Shown: piece after piece, positions 39,866 to 49,295 of the stretch | Numbering within the stretch: position 1 is the first letter of the stretch | Layout of the letters: every line of letters starts with the position of its first letter | NCBI GenBank assembly: GCA_037044955.1 | Contig: JBAOHX010000002.1 | Location: 992,001-1,056,000 of the forward strand | Source of the DNA: JAJXWB01 sp037044955 | GTDB taxonomy: Bacteria; Pseudomonadota; Alphaproteobacteria; Rhizobiales; Beijerinckiaceae | Length of the DNA: 64,000 bases | Direction of reading: 5' to 3' | Made by a program: the position numbers and the translations under genes | The notes under the pieces: model-generated | The model's database searches: none | Told to the model about the DNA's origin: nothing | The model's input: only the letters and a program-made list of their open reading frames with translations

Positions 39866-40282
39866 ATGGCAGTCGATATCGACGAGACCTACAAGCCGTC
39901 CGAAGACGAGCCGTTCATGAACGAACGGCAGAAGGATTACTTCCGCCGCAAGCTGCTCGTCTGGAAGGAAGACATTCTGCGCGAAAGCCGCGAAACGCTC
40001 GCGGCGCTGCAGAACGAAAGCGAAAATCATCCCGATCTCGCCGATCGCGCGTCCTCGGAAACCGACCGCGCGATCGAGCTGCGCGCGCGCGACCGGCAGC
40101 GCAAGCTGATCGCCAAGATCGATTCGGCGCTCGGCCGGATCGAGGAAGGCTCCTACGGCTATTGCGAGGAGACCGGCGAGCCGATCGGCCTCAAGCGCCT
40201 GGACGCCCGGCCGATCGCCACGCTGTCGATCGAGGCGCAGGAGCGCCACGAGCGCCGCGAGCGCGTCTATCGCGACGACTGA
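39866..40282 (+). CDS. dksA: RNA polymerase-binding transcription factor DksA, single-cysteine form
   Basis: A 138-residue DksA. The coiled-coil tip motif D-x2-D-x-A is D57-LA-D60-R-A62, needed with ppGpp for action in the RNA polymerase secondary channel. The zinc finger is reduced: C100 is kept (YGYCEETGEPIGLKRLDARP) but the other three positions are T, S and A (TLSIEAQ). Low-zinc DksA variants are known in alphaproteobacteria and keep function. ATG 39866 starts directly at the conserved region. A strong terminator follows at 40305. Confidence 0.92.
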   Translation: MAVDIDETYKPSEDEPFMNERQKDYFRRKLLVWKEDILRESRETLAALQNESENHPDLADRASSETDRAIELRARDRQRKLIAKIDSALGRIEEGSYGYCEETGEPIGLKRLDARPIATLSIEAQERHERRERVYRDD

Positions 40283-40304
40283 CCGGGAGGTCGGCGGAAA
40301 TCAA

Positions 40305-40332
40305 AAAGGGGCGGCCTCTCGGCCGCCCCTTT
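40305..40332. terminator. rho-independent terminator after dksA
   Basis: AAAGGGGCGGCC-TCTC-GGCCGCCCCTTT forms a perfect 12-bp stem with a 4-base loop. It lies 22 bases after the dksA stop and 21 bases before the stop of the convergent fliO-like gene, so it can serve both. Confidence 0.85.
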
Positions 40333-40353
40333 GCGTTGGAAAGTCTTGCGAGA

Positions 40354-41858
40354 TCAGCGGCCGGGGCCCGGCCGGCCGAGCAGCTTGGCCATTTCCTCTT
40401 CCAGCGAGGCCAGCGCGTCGAGATCGTCCGACGCCTTGGCGGGCGCCGCCGGTTGCGGCGGGGGCGCCGGAGGCGTGGCGGGCTTGGGCGCCGCAACGGG
40501 CGCCGGGGCCGGCGCTGGAGTTGGCGCTGGGGTCGGCTTGGGCGCGGGCGGCGCCGGCTGCGCGGCGGCGGGCGGCTGCGCCGGCGCAGCGGCGGGCGTG
40601 GGAGCGGCGGCAGGCGCGGGCGGGCCGGGCGGCGGCGGTGGCGGCGCGCTTGGCCGCTGGAAGCCCGGCGGCGGGGCAGGCCGTGGCGGCGGGGCCGCTG
40701 GATGCGGCGTCGCGGCGGCTGGGGCGCCGTCCGCCGGTTTCGGGGCGGGGGCGGCTTGCGGCGGGCTCGGCCGGAAGAAGGGCGGCGGCGGACGCGATGC
40801 AGGCGCCGCAGGCTGAGGACCGGCCGCAGGCTGAGGACCAGCCGCAGGCTGAGCGCCGGCCGCCGGCGTGGCGGGCTTGGGCGCCGGCGCCTCCGGCTTG
40901 GCGCGCTTCGGGTCTTGGGCGCTTCGGGTTTCGCGGCTTCGGGTCTCGACGCCTCCGGCTTCGGCGGTTCCGGAATGCGGATTTCCGGCTTGGCCGGCGG
41001 CGCGACCGGCTGCTCCGGCGCCGCGAGCGCAGCGGCGAGCTTTTCGAGGTCGAGTTCCGGCGGCAGGGCGGGCTTGGGCGCCGGTTTGGCCTCTACGGGC
41101 TTCGGCTCCGCCGGCTTTGCTTCGACGGGACGGGTCTCGGCGGGTTTGAACGCGGGCGGAGGCGGGGGGGCGACGGGTCTCGGAGGCGGCGTCTGCGGCT
41201 CGGCGGGCTTCGGCGCGGCGGGCATGGGCTCCGGCGGCTTGGCCTGAACAGATTCCGGCGTCCTGACGTCGAGCGGTTTCGCTTCCGCCGGCTTGGGGGC
41301 GGCGGCCGCGATCTCGGCGGGTCGTTCCGGGGCCGGGGCTTCGGCAGGCTGCGCCTCGGGACGACGGCTGCGCGCGAAAAGGTCCGGGAGGCGCGGCCCG
41401 CGAGCCGGCGCGGGTTCCGGCGCCTTGGCGGCGGGCGGCGCAACCGGCTCGGGCTCGGGCGGCGCGACGGGCTCGGGGGCGAGCGGACGGCCCGGCTCGA
41501 TCGCGGGCGGCGTCTCGCCGCTGGCCCAGGCGGGCGCGCTCTCGCGGTCGCGCGGGGCGCGCGCCTCGCCGCGCACGATCGCCGGCTCGATCAGGACGTC
41601 GTTCGGGCCGCCGATCATGATGAGATGTTCGATATTGTCGCGACGCACGATGATGAGCTGGCGATCCGCGCCGATGTCGTGCGTGTCGACGACGCCGAGC
41701 CGCTGCTGGCGGCCGCGGGCGGAGCTGGTGCGGATGCGATTGCCGCGCAAGGCGCGGTAGATGACCACCACGAGCGCCAGGCCGAGCACGATCAGGACGG
41801 CGGCCAGCAGGTAGCCCGCCCAAGGCTTGTCGGCCAGATTACTTGGTAGAAACGACAT
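40354..41858 (-). CDS. FliO-like membrane protein with long Pro/Ala-rich tail (one frame break)
   Basis: The first ~110 residues resemble FliO-type proteins: one membrane span (AGYLLAAVLIVLGLALVVVIY), then RQQRLGVVDTHDIGADRQLIIVRRDNIEHLIMIGG. The remaining ~390 residues are low-complexity Pro/Ala/Glu/Lys, ending in a short acidic helix (DLDALASLEEEMAKLLG). A frame break near 40912 looks like one C lost from a C-run, not a gained base. An 18-bp unit repeats three times at 40806-40859. Corrected length about 501. FliO helps assemble the flagellar export gate, but no flagellar genes are near. The position between dksA and cckA is, to my knowledge, a recurrent alphaproteobacterial order. Confidence 0.65.
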
Positions 41859-41937
41859 GATGTACGACAACCCTAGCGCGCCCGAGAAAGGCGCATTTCA
41901 CAGAATAACATGGCGCGCGGTCCCGCCGCCGAGAAGG

Positions 41938-41953
41938 TTAATGCATGGTTAAC
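41938..41953. promoter_or_regulatory. CtrA binding site upstream of cckA
   Basis: TTAA-TGCATGG-TTAAC is a perfect match to the CtrA full-site consensus TTAA-N7-TTAAC. It lies 132 bases before the cckA start and 80 bases before the fliO-like start, in the divergent promoter region. Confidence 0.8.
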
Positions 41954-42084
41954 GATCGTCTGTGCATATGGAAGCCGTCGCCGCGGACCGGCGATTGCCT
42001 CGGCCGACGGTCCGCCCCATCCTCTTGCGAATCGGCCCGGACCCGTGGATTTCACGGCAGCGCCGCCGAAGAAGACCGTCGTTC

Positions 42085-44583
42085 ATGAGCGAGACCCCGA
42101 TCACCGCCATCGACCGCAGCGAACGCACCGGAAGCCCCGGCCTCGTTCTGCTGCTGGCCGCCGCGCTGGTGGCGACGGCGGCCGCCTTCTCGTTCCTGCC
42201 GCGCGAACACGCCGCCCGCCTCATCATGGCGCTTCTGGCGATCCTGGCCATGGTCGGCGTGCTTGCGCTCTTTGCCTATGCCGTCGGATTTCTTCAGTTT
42301 TCCGGCCAGTCCGTCAAGAACGACATCACCAAGGTGATCGCCGATACCGGCGCCGACGGGCTGCTGGTCACGGAAGGCGACTCGCGCGTCATCTACGCCA
42401 ACGAAGCCTATCTCGCGCTGTCCGGCGCGCACGGGCTTGCGGATTTGCGTACGATCGAGCGGCTTTTTTCAGGCGCGCCGGAAGTCTCGGAATCGATCTA
42501 CCGCCTCGCCCAGGCCGCGCGCGAGAACCGCAGCGCGGTGGAGGAGGTGCGGCTGGCGGCGCCGCTCGCCGGCCAGTCGGGGGTGGGCTGGTATCGCATT
42601 CGCGTGCGGCCGCTCGACCGTCTCGGCGCCAAGCGCGCGACGCTCTGGTCGGTCGCCGACATCACGCGCGAGCGCGAGCGGCACGAAAACGTCTTCCAGG
42701 AACTCCAGAACGTCATCGATTTCCTCGATCACGCGCCGGCCGGCTTCTTCGCGGCGGATCAGAAGGGCGTCATCACCTTCATGAACGCCACGCTCGCCGG
42801 CTGGCTCGACTACGATCTCGCGCAGGTCGGCTCGGGCGGCATGAAACTGTCGCAACTGGTCGCCGGCTCCGGCGCGGCGCTGCTCGAGGTCGTCGCGGGC
42901 GGGCCGGGCGAAGTGCGCACCGAGCAGATCGACGTCGACCTCAAGCGGCGGGGCGGCCAGCGCCTGCCGGTGCGGCTCGTGCATCGCATCGCCTTTTCCA
43001 GCGACGGCCAGCCCGGCCAGTCGCGCACGCTCGTGCTCAACCGCCTGTCGGGCGAGGAGCCGGCCGAGGACCTGCGCGCGGCGGAGGCGCGGTTCGCGCG
43101 CTTCTTCAACTCGACGCCGATGGCGATCGCCGTGCTCGACGCGCAGGGCCATGTGAAGCGCTCGAACGCCGCCTTCGCCAAGCTGATGCCCGCCGCGCTG
43201 AAGGGCGCGGACGCCGCGCGCTCGATCTTCGCCGGCCTGCCGGACCGCGACGCCGCCGCCGTGCGCGGCGCGATCGAGGCGACGCTGGCCGGACAGGCCG
43301 ATCCCGCGCCGCTCGACATCGGCGTGGAAGGCGGGCCGGCCGCCCGCCTGTTCTTCGCGCCGGCGGAAGACGTGGGCGAAGCCGGCGGCGTGATGCTCAC
43401 CGCGCTCGACACGACCGAGCAGCGCACGCTGCAGGAGAATTTCGCGCAGTCGCAGAAGATGCAGGCGATCGGCCAGCTCGCCGGCGGCGTCGCGCACGAT
43501 TTCAACAACGTGCTGACCGCGATCATCGGCTATTCCGACCTGCTGCTCGCCAATCACCGGCCGACCGATCCGTCCTTCCAGGACATCATGCAGATCAAGC
43601 AGAACGCCAATCGCGCGGCCGGCCTCGTGCGGCAATTGCTGGCGTTCTCGCGCCGCCAGACGCTGCGCCCGCAGGTGCTGCAGGTCGACGACATGCTGTC
43701 GGACCTGCAGATGCTGACGCGGCGCCTCGCCGGCGAGAAAGTCGCGCTCGAACTCAAGCACGGGCGCGATCTCTGGCTGGTGAAGGCCGATCTCAACCAG
43801 CTCGAACAGGTCGTGGTCAATCTCGTCGTCAATGCGCGCGACGCCATGCCCGAGGGCGGCAAGATCATCCTGCGCACCGCGAACGTCACGACGAACGAAT
43901 GCGCGGCCTTCAAGGAGCCGATGCTCGCGCCGGCCGAATATGTGCTGCTCGAGGTCGCCGACACCGGCACCGGCATTCCGCCGGAGCTGAAGGAAAAGAT
44001 TTTCGAGCCCTTCTTCACCACCAAGGAAGTGGGCAAGGGCACGGGCCTCGGCCTCTCGATGGTCTATGGCATCGTCAAGCAGACCGGCGGTTTCGTCTTC
44101 GTCGATTCCACGGTCGGCAAGGGCACGGTCTTCCGCATCTTCCTGCCGCGCCATATTCCCGACGCCGCCGAAATCGCGCCGAAGGTGGAAGCCGCCAAGC
44201 CGGCCGCCGACCTGACCGGGCAGGGCGTGATCCTGCTCGTCGAGGACGAGGATGCGGTGCGCGCCTTCGGCTCGCGCGCGCTTTCGGCGCGCGGCTACAC
44301 GGTGCTGGAAGCCGCGAGCGGCGTTGAGGCGTTACAGGTCGTTGAAGAAAACGACGGCAAGGTCGATCTCATCGTCTCAGACGTCGTCATGCCCGAAATG
44401 GACGGGCCGACGATGTTCGGCGAATTGCGCAAGCGCGGCGTGAAGGCGAAGGTGATCTTCGTCTCCGGCTATGCGGAAGAAGCCTTCTCCAAGAACCTGC
44501 CGGAAGGCGAGGATTTCGGCTTCATGCCGAAGCCTTTCACGCTGAAGCAGCTCATCGAGACGGTGAAGGAGAACATGGGGTAG
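42085..44583 (+). CDS. cckA: cell-cycle hybrid histidine kinase CckA
   Basis: An 832-residue protein with two N-terminal spans (about residues 16-73), PAS-type domains (about 80-460), a HisKA/HATPase kinase core and a C-terminal receiver. The phosphoacceptor is H471 in LAGGVAHDFNNVLTAIIGYSDLLL; the ATP site has VVNLVVNARDAMPEGG, ADTGTGIP and GKGTGLGLSMVYG; the receiver acceptor is D766 in IVSDVVMPEMDG. CckA phosphorylates CtrA through ChpT and drives cell-cycle control. ATG 42085 starts right before the first span. The gene is unbroken over 2.5 kb, in contrast to several neighbours, and its promoter carries a CtrA box. Confidence 0.95.
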   Translation: MSETPITAIDRSERTGSPGLVLLLAAALVATAAAFSFLPREHAARLIMALLAILAMVGVLALFAYAVGFLQFSGQSVKNDITKVIADTGADGLLVTEGDSRVIYANEAYLALSGAHGLADLRTIERLFSGAPEVSESIYRLAQAARENRSAVEEVRLAAPLAGQSGVGWYRIRVRPLDRLGAKRATLWSVADITRERERHENVFQELQNVIDFLDHAPAGFFAADQKGVITFMNATLAGWLDYDLAQVGSGGMKLSQLVAGSGAALLEVVAGGPGEVRTEQIDVDLKRRGGQRLPVRLVHRIAFSSDGQPGQSRTLVLNRLSGEEPAEDLRAAEARFARFFNSTPMAIAVLDAQGHVKRSNAAFAKLMPAALKGADAARSIFAGLPDRDAAAVRGAIEATLAGQADPAPLDIGVEGGPAARLFFAPAEDVGEAGGVMLTALDTTEQRTLQENFAQSQKMQAIGQLAGGVAHDFNNVLTAIIGYSDLLLANHRPTDPSFQDIMQIKQNANRAAGLVRQLLAFSRRQTLRPQVLQVDDMLSDLQMLTRRLAGEKVALELKHGRDLWLVKADLNQLEQVVVNLVVNARDAMPEGGKIILRTANVTTNECAAFKEPMLAPAEYVLLEVADTGTGIPPELKEKIFEPFFTTKEVGKGTGLGLSMVYGIVKQTGGFVFVDSTVGKGTVFRIFLPRHIPDAAEIAPKVEAAKPAADLTGQGVILLVEDEDAVRAFGSRALSARGYTVLEAASGVEALQVVEENDGKVDLIVSDVVMPEMDGPTMFGELRKRGVKAKVIFVSGYAEEAFSKNLPEGEDFGFMPKPFTLKQLIETVKENMG

Positions 44584-44607
44584 GGACGCCCCTTCCCATG
44601 CCAACAC

Positions 44608-44788
44608 GCGCCCTCATGCTGAGGAGCGGGCATCGATCTCGAGCTTGCCCGAGATCGCCATCAATGTCCAAGTCGGGCAAGCCCGACTTGGATGCCGCGT
44701 CTCGAAGCATGGCCGGCACACCAAAATCTCCGCTGCGGCCATCCTTGGAGACGCGCCGCTTTGCGGCGCTCCTCAGGATGAGGACCCG
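44608..44788. repeat. interspersed palindromic repeat, CTTCGAGACGC family
   Basis: CTCATGCTGAGGAGC, a GATCTCGAGCTTGCCCGAGATC hairpin, a CAAGTCGGGCAAGCCCGACTTG hairpin, GTCTCGAAGCATGG, then CCATCCTTGGAGACGC, GCCGCTTTGCGGC and GCTCCTCAGGATGAGG. Same family as 1709-1985. It lies between the convergent cckA and monooxygenase genes. Confidence 0.8.
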
Positions 44789-44797
44789 AGTGGAGCG

Positions 44798-46290
44798 TTA
44801 CGCCGCCTCCATCTCCTTCTTCGCGGCATTCGCCGCGGGCGGGTTCGACAGGCGCAGCACGCCGTCCTCGACCGCGCCGTAGCGCAGAGCCAGCAGGTCC
44901 TTGGCGTAGTTCTGGTAGAGCTTCCACGGTTTTCGCGCGCCCTGTTTTGGAAGCTGATCGATGACGCGCTGGAAATAGCCGCTGGAGAAATCGACGAAGC
45001 GCTCGACGGGCATGTTCGGATCGTCGTTGTGCGCGACGACTATCCTCTGGCCCTTCGCGTCCATCAGATTGAGGATGCGGCAGACATATTCGCCGATGAG
45101 ATCGGCCTTCAGCGTCCACGAGGCGTTGGTGTAGCCGAAGGTCGCCGCCATGTTCGGCACGTCCGAGAACATCATGCCCTTGTAGTTGAGCGTCTTGCCG
45201 GGCTCGACGGCCTGCGCCGTCGACAGTGAGGCTGGCGCCGCCGAGCATCTGCAATTGCAGGCCGGTCGCGGTGACGACGACATCGGCCTCGATCTCGCGC
45301 CCGCTTGCGAGCCGCAGGCCCTTCTCGGTAAAGCGTTCGACGCCGTCGGTGGCGACGGACGCGCGTCCTTCGCGGATCGCCGCGAACAGGTCGCCATCGG
45401 TGATGAGGCAGAGCCGCTGGTCCCAGGGGTTGTAGCGCGGCGTGAAGTCTCGTCCGATGTCGTAGCCCGCCGGCAATTGCTCGCGCACGAGCTTCAGCAG
45501 ATAGGCTTTCACCTTCTCCGGCTTGCGTTTGCAGAGATTGTAGAAATACATGCCGAACAGCACGTTCTTCCAGCGCACGAGCTGGTAGGCGGCCTTGGCC
45601 GGCAGCTTCGCCCGCAGCCAGTCGGCGACCGCGTCGCTCGAGGGGCGCGCGACGACATAGGTCGGCGAGCGCTGCACCATCGTGACATGCGCGGCGGTCT
45701 TCGCCATTTCGGGCACGAGCGTCATCGCCGTCGCGCCGGAGCCGATGACGACGACGCGCTTGCCGGCATAGTCGAGCTTCTCGGGCCAGGCCTGCGGATG
45801 CACGAGCGCGCCGCGATAGTCCGCCATGCCGGGGAAGTCCGGCAGATAGCCCTGGTCGTACCGGTAATAGCCCGAGCACATGTAGAGAAAGCCGCAGGTG
45901 TATTGCGCGCGCCCGGCGGCCGTGTCGACTTCGACCGTCCAGCGCGCGTCGGCGCTCGACCAGGCGGCCGAGACCATGCGCTGCGAATAACGGATCTTCT
46001 CGGTCTATGCCGTTCTCGCGCGCCGTCTCGTCGATGTAGCGCAGGATGGAAGGCCCGTCGGCGATGGCCTTGGGATCGGTCCACGGCTTGAAGGAATAGC
46101 CGAGCGTGAACATGTCGCTGTCCGAGCGAATGCCGGGATAGCGGAACAAGTCCCAGGTGCCGCCCTTGCGCTCGCGCGCCTCGATGATCGCATAGCTCTT
46201 GTCCGGGCAGAGCTTCTGCAGCCAATAGCCCGCGCCTACGCCCGACAGGCCGGCGCCGATCACGAGCACGTCGAAATGTTCCGAAGCCAT
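44798..46290 (-). CDS. flavin-containing / Baeyer-Villiger-type monooxygenase (two frameshifts)
   Basis: About 496 residues after removing single extra bases near 46005 and 45229. The FAD motif is VLVIGAGLSGVGAGYWL at the N-terminus; the Baeyer-Villiger fingerprint F-x-G-x-x-x-H-x-x-x-W-P is seen loosely as FPGMADYRGALVHPQAWP; the NADPH motif is VVVIGSGATAMTLVPEM. ATGLQ follows. The enzyme inserts oxygen into ketones or oxidises soft nucleophiles, using NADPH, FAD and O2; the substrate is unknown. ATG 46290 is chosen at the conserved N-terminus. Confidence 0.88.
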
Positions 46291-46363
46291 CAATGCCTCC
46301 AGCAGGAGGCGTGAGACTAGCCCGCTTTCGCGCGCGCGGCGAGGCGCGCGTCGCCGGCCTCGA

Positions 46364-47203
46364 TCACCCGGCTTGCGCAGGCGGCGGTTTCTTCTGCTTC
46401 ACGCGCTTGCGCGTCTGCGGCGTTTCGCGCGGGCCTTCGATCAGCCGCACGACCATGCCCCACCAGGTGCGCACGTCCTGCTGCGTGAGCTGCATGCGAT
46501 GGAACATGTTGCGCAGATTGCGCTGCATGACCGGGCGCTTCGACACGGGCCGGAAGAAGCCGCGCTCCTCCAGATGGCCTTCGAGAAATTCGAAGAAGGA
46601 GATCGTCATCTCGCGCTGCGCGGGCGGCGAGCGTTCGACGATCTCGAAGGGCGCGATCTGGCCGTGCGCCGCCGAGAAATATTCGTAAGCCGAGAGCAGC
46701 ACGGCCTGCGCGAGATTGAGCGAGGCGTAGGCCGGATTGACGGGGAAGGTGAGGATGGCGTCGGCGAGCGCGACATCGTCGTTGTCGAGGCCCGTGCGCT
46801 CCGGGCCGAAGAGTATGCCGTGCTTCTCGCCGCCCGCGATGCGCGCGGCGCTCGCAGCCATCGCCTCGCGCGGCAGCAGGATGGGCTTCGCCTGCCCGCG
46901 CTCGCGCGCCGTGGCGGCGTAGACGTAGCCGAGGTCGGCGATGGCGGCTTCGACGCTGTCGAACAGCTTCGCCTTCTCCAGAAGATGCACCGCGCCCGCG
47001 GCGGCGGCGTAAGCGCCCTTGCGGTAGGCGCCGGTGCGCGGCCAGCCCTCGCGTGGGCTGACGAGACGCAGGTCGTTCAGGCCGAAATTCGCCATGGCGC
47101 GGGCGCACATGCCGATGTTGACGGCGAGCTGCGGGCGCACGAGCACGATCGCCGGTCCGCCCTCGCGGGGCGCCCTGGTGGAATCCGTTCCCGCGCCGGT
47201 CAT
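46364..47203 (-). CDS. SPOUT RNA 2'-O-methyltransferase, TrmJ-like
   Basis: A 279-residue SPOUT-class methyltransferase. N-terminal VLVRPQLAVNIGMCARAMANFGLNDLRLVSPR; the knot region is HGILFGPERTGLDNDDVALAD and FPVNPAYASLNLAQAV, matching motifs 2 and 3. The C-terminal extension is basic and helical (NLRNMFHRMQLTQQDVRTWWG). TrmJ methylates position 32 of tRNAs with S-adenosylmethionine. It is divergent from murI with a 96-base gap. ATG 47203 is the first in-frame ATG before the motif. Confidence 0.88.
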   Translation of the reverse strand: MTGAGTDSTRAPREGGPAIVLVRPQLAVNIGMCARAMANFGLNDLRLVSPREGWPRTGAYRKGAYAAAAGAVHLLEKAKLFDSVEAAIADLGYVYAATARERGQAKPILLPREAMAASAARIAGGEKHGILFGPERTGLDNDDVALADAILTFPVNPAYASLNLAQAVLLSAYEYFSAAHGQIAPFEIVERSPPAQREMTISFFEFLEGHLEERGFFRPVSKRPVMQRNLRNMFHRMQLTQQDVRTWWGMVVRLIEGPRETPQTRKRVKQKKPPPAQAG

Positions 47204-47299
47204 GAATCGCGTTCCATCCGGCTTCTTTAGCGCTTTGCGGAGCGGGGCGGGAGCCCGACGCATTCCGCTTTTGCCGAAAACCGGGTAATCCCTGCGGCC

Positions 47300-48140
47300 A
47301 TGTCCCGCCCGCGCATCCTGACCTTCGATTCCGGCCTCGGCGGCCTCACCGTGTTTCGCGAGATCGCGAAGCTCATTCCCGAGGCCGATCATGTCTACGC
47401 CGCCGACGACGCGGGCTTTCCCTACGGCGACTGGGCGGCCGACGATCTCGTGTGGCGCGTCGTCGCCGTCATGCGGCGGCTGATCGCGGATTTCGATCCG
47501 CACGTCGTCTGCATCGCCTGCAACACGGCTTCGACGCTGGTGCTGCCGCATCTTCGGTCGGCGTTCGCGGATGTGCCCTTCGTCGGCACCGTGCCGGCGA
47601 TCAAGCCGGCGGCCGGGCGCTCGCGCTCGCAGATGATCTCGGTGCTGGCGACGCCCGGCACGGTCGCCCGCGACTATACGCGCGAACTCGTGCATTCCTT
47701 CGCCGCGCATTGCCGGGTGGAACTCGTCGGCTCGAAGACGCTGGCCCGCATCGCGGAAGACTTCATGCACGGGCGGCCGGTGTCCGACGAAGCGATCGCG
47801 GCGGAGATCGCGCCCTGCTTCGTTCAGGACGGCGCGCGGCGCACCGACGAGATCGTGCTCGCCTGCACGCATTATCCGCTGCTGACCGCGCATTTCGAGC
47901 GGCTCGCGCCCTGGCCGGTGGAATGGATCGACCCCGCGCCGGCCATCGCGCGGCGGGTCGAATTCGTGTTGCGCGAAACGGCGCTCGAGCATACGGACGA
48001 GCGCGCGAGCGACCCGCAATGGCGAGCCGTGTTCACATCGGGCGCAGAGCCCGACGCCGAACTTGCCCGCGCTCTCGGCGTTTTCGGTTTGCGCGCGACG
48101 GCGTTCGCCGCCATGCCCGGCGACGCGGGTCAGGGCCTGA
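47300..48140 (+). CDS. murI: glutamate racemase (probable frame break near 3' end)
   Basis: Motifs are clear: TFDSGLGGLTV at the start, ACNTAST with the first catalytic cysteine, and ACTHYPLL with the second. It supplies D-glutamate for peptidoglycan. The visible frame runs on to 48622, 400 bases into the next gene, which is unlikely. If one extra base is assumed shortly before 48138, the TGA at 48138-48140 gives 279 residues, a normal MurI length. The exact C-terminus is therefore uncertain. MspI-like clues are lacking; the location of the extra base cannot be fixed. Confidence 0.85.
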
Positions 48141-48219
48141 GCGCGCGCGTTTCGCTCGCGCGGACGGCTGCCCTATCATCGCCGCCATCAAGAACCGCAA
48201 AAGACGGGATCGGGAGGAC

Positions 48220-49044
48220 ATGGCTCACGTCAATTCGGACGGCGCGCAAATCTACGCCGAGGAATCCGGGCGCGGCGGAACGCCAGTCGTTTTCGTGCAC
48301 GAGTTCGCCGGCGATTGCCGCAACTGGGAGCAGGCTGTCGCGCATTTCGGCCGCAGGCATCGCTGCGCGACCTTCAATGCGCGCGGCTATCCGCCGTCCG
48401 ACGTGCCGACCGATCCCGCGCTCTACAGCCAGCGCCATGCGGTCGAAGACATTCGCGCCGTGCTCGATCATTTCGGCTTTCGCCGCGCGCATATCGTCGG
48501 CCTTTCGATGGGCGGCTATGCGACGGTCAATTTCGGCATCGCTCATCCCGATCGCGTGCTCTCGCTCACCATCGTCGGCGCCGGCCACGGCTCCGATCCG
48601 ACCATGCGCGAAACATTCCTGAAGGACAGCGCGGCGCTGGTCGAACGCCTGGAAAGCCAGGGCATGCAGGGCATGAGCGACTATATGCACGGCCCCGCGC
48701 GAAAACGCTTCATCGAGCGCGACCCGCGTGGCTTCGCGCGCTTTCTCGCGCAATTGCAGGATCATTCGGCGCTCGGCACGGCGCTGACGGCGCGCGGCTG
48801 CCAGCTCAAGCGCGCGACGATCTACGAACTGGAAGAGGGCTTGCGCAGGATCGCCGCGCCGACGCTGATCGTGACCGGCGACGACGACGAAGCCTGCATC
48901 GATCCGGCGCTGTTCATGAAGCGCTGCATTCCAGACGCGCGGCTGTGGATCGTGCCGCGCACGACGCACAATGTGAATCTGGAGGAGCCGGACCTCTTCA
49001 ATCGCGTCGTCGGCGATTTCCTGGCCGAGGTCGACGCGCTTTAG
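48220..49044 (+). CDS. alpha/beta hydrolase
   Basis: A 274-residue alpha/beta hydrolase: oxyanion region VVFVHEFAGDCRNW, nucleophile elbow GLSMGGYATVNFG (serine), late acid in VTGDDDEACIDP, and catalytic histidine in VPRTTHNVNLEEP. The substrate is unknown. GGGAGG precedes ATG 48220. The stop codon TAG (49042-49044) is the first three bases of the terminal repeat of the MITE-like element that follows, so the native C-terminus may have been altered. Confidence 0.88.
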   Translation: MAHVNSDGAQIYAEESGRGGTPVVFVHEFAGDCRNWEQAVAHFGRRHRCATFNARGYPPSDVPTDPALYSQRHAVEDIRAVLDHFGFRRAHIVGLSMGGYATVNFGIAHPDRVLSLTIVGAGHGSDPTMRETFLKDSAALVERLESQGMQGMSDYMHGPARKRFIERDPRGFARFLAQLQDHSALGTALTARGCQLKRATIYELEEGLRRIAAPTLIVTGDDDEACIDPALFMKRCIPDARLWIVPRTTHNVNLEEPDLFNRVVGDFLAEVDAL

Positions 49045-49220
49045 CAGGCAGCTGAAAAACACATGGACCGCCCTCGCCCTTCGAGACGGCGCTTTCAGCG
49101 CCTCCTCAGGGTGAGGGCTACTGTCTTGCTTTGCAAACATGAGCCTCATGCTGAGGAGGCCGCGAAAGCGGCCGTCTCGAAGCATGGCCGCAAGAATGAG
49201 ACTTTTTCAGCAGCCTGCTA
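49042..49220. mobile_element. 179-bp MITE-like element with 18-bp terminal inverted repeats
   Basis: The ends TAGCAGGCAGCTGAAAAA (49042-49059) and TTTTTCAGCAGCCTGCTA (49203-49220) are inverted copies with one mismatch. Inside lie two half copies of the CTTCGAGACGC repeat and no ORF. The size, inverted ends and lack of a transposase fit a non-autonomous transposon remnant mobilised by some IS elsewhere; target duplication is not clear. Confidence 0.6.
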
Positions 49221-49295
49221 GGCGCGATGCAATTCCGCGCTCGCCATTTGCGTGGCGGGCCCTATTATCCGCGCCACAATTTCCGGGAGAAAAAC

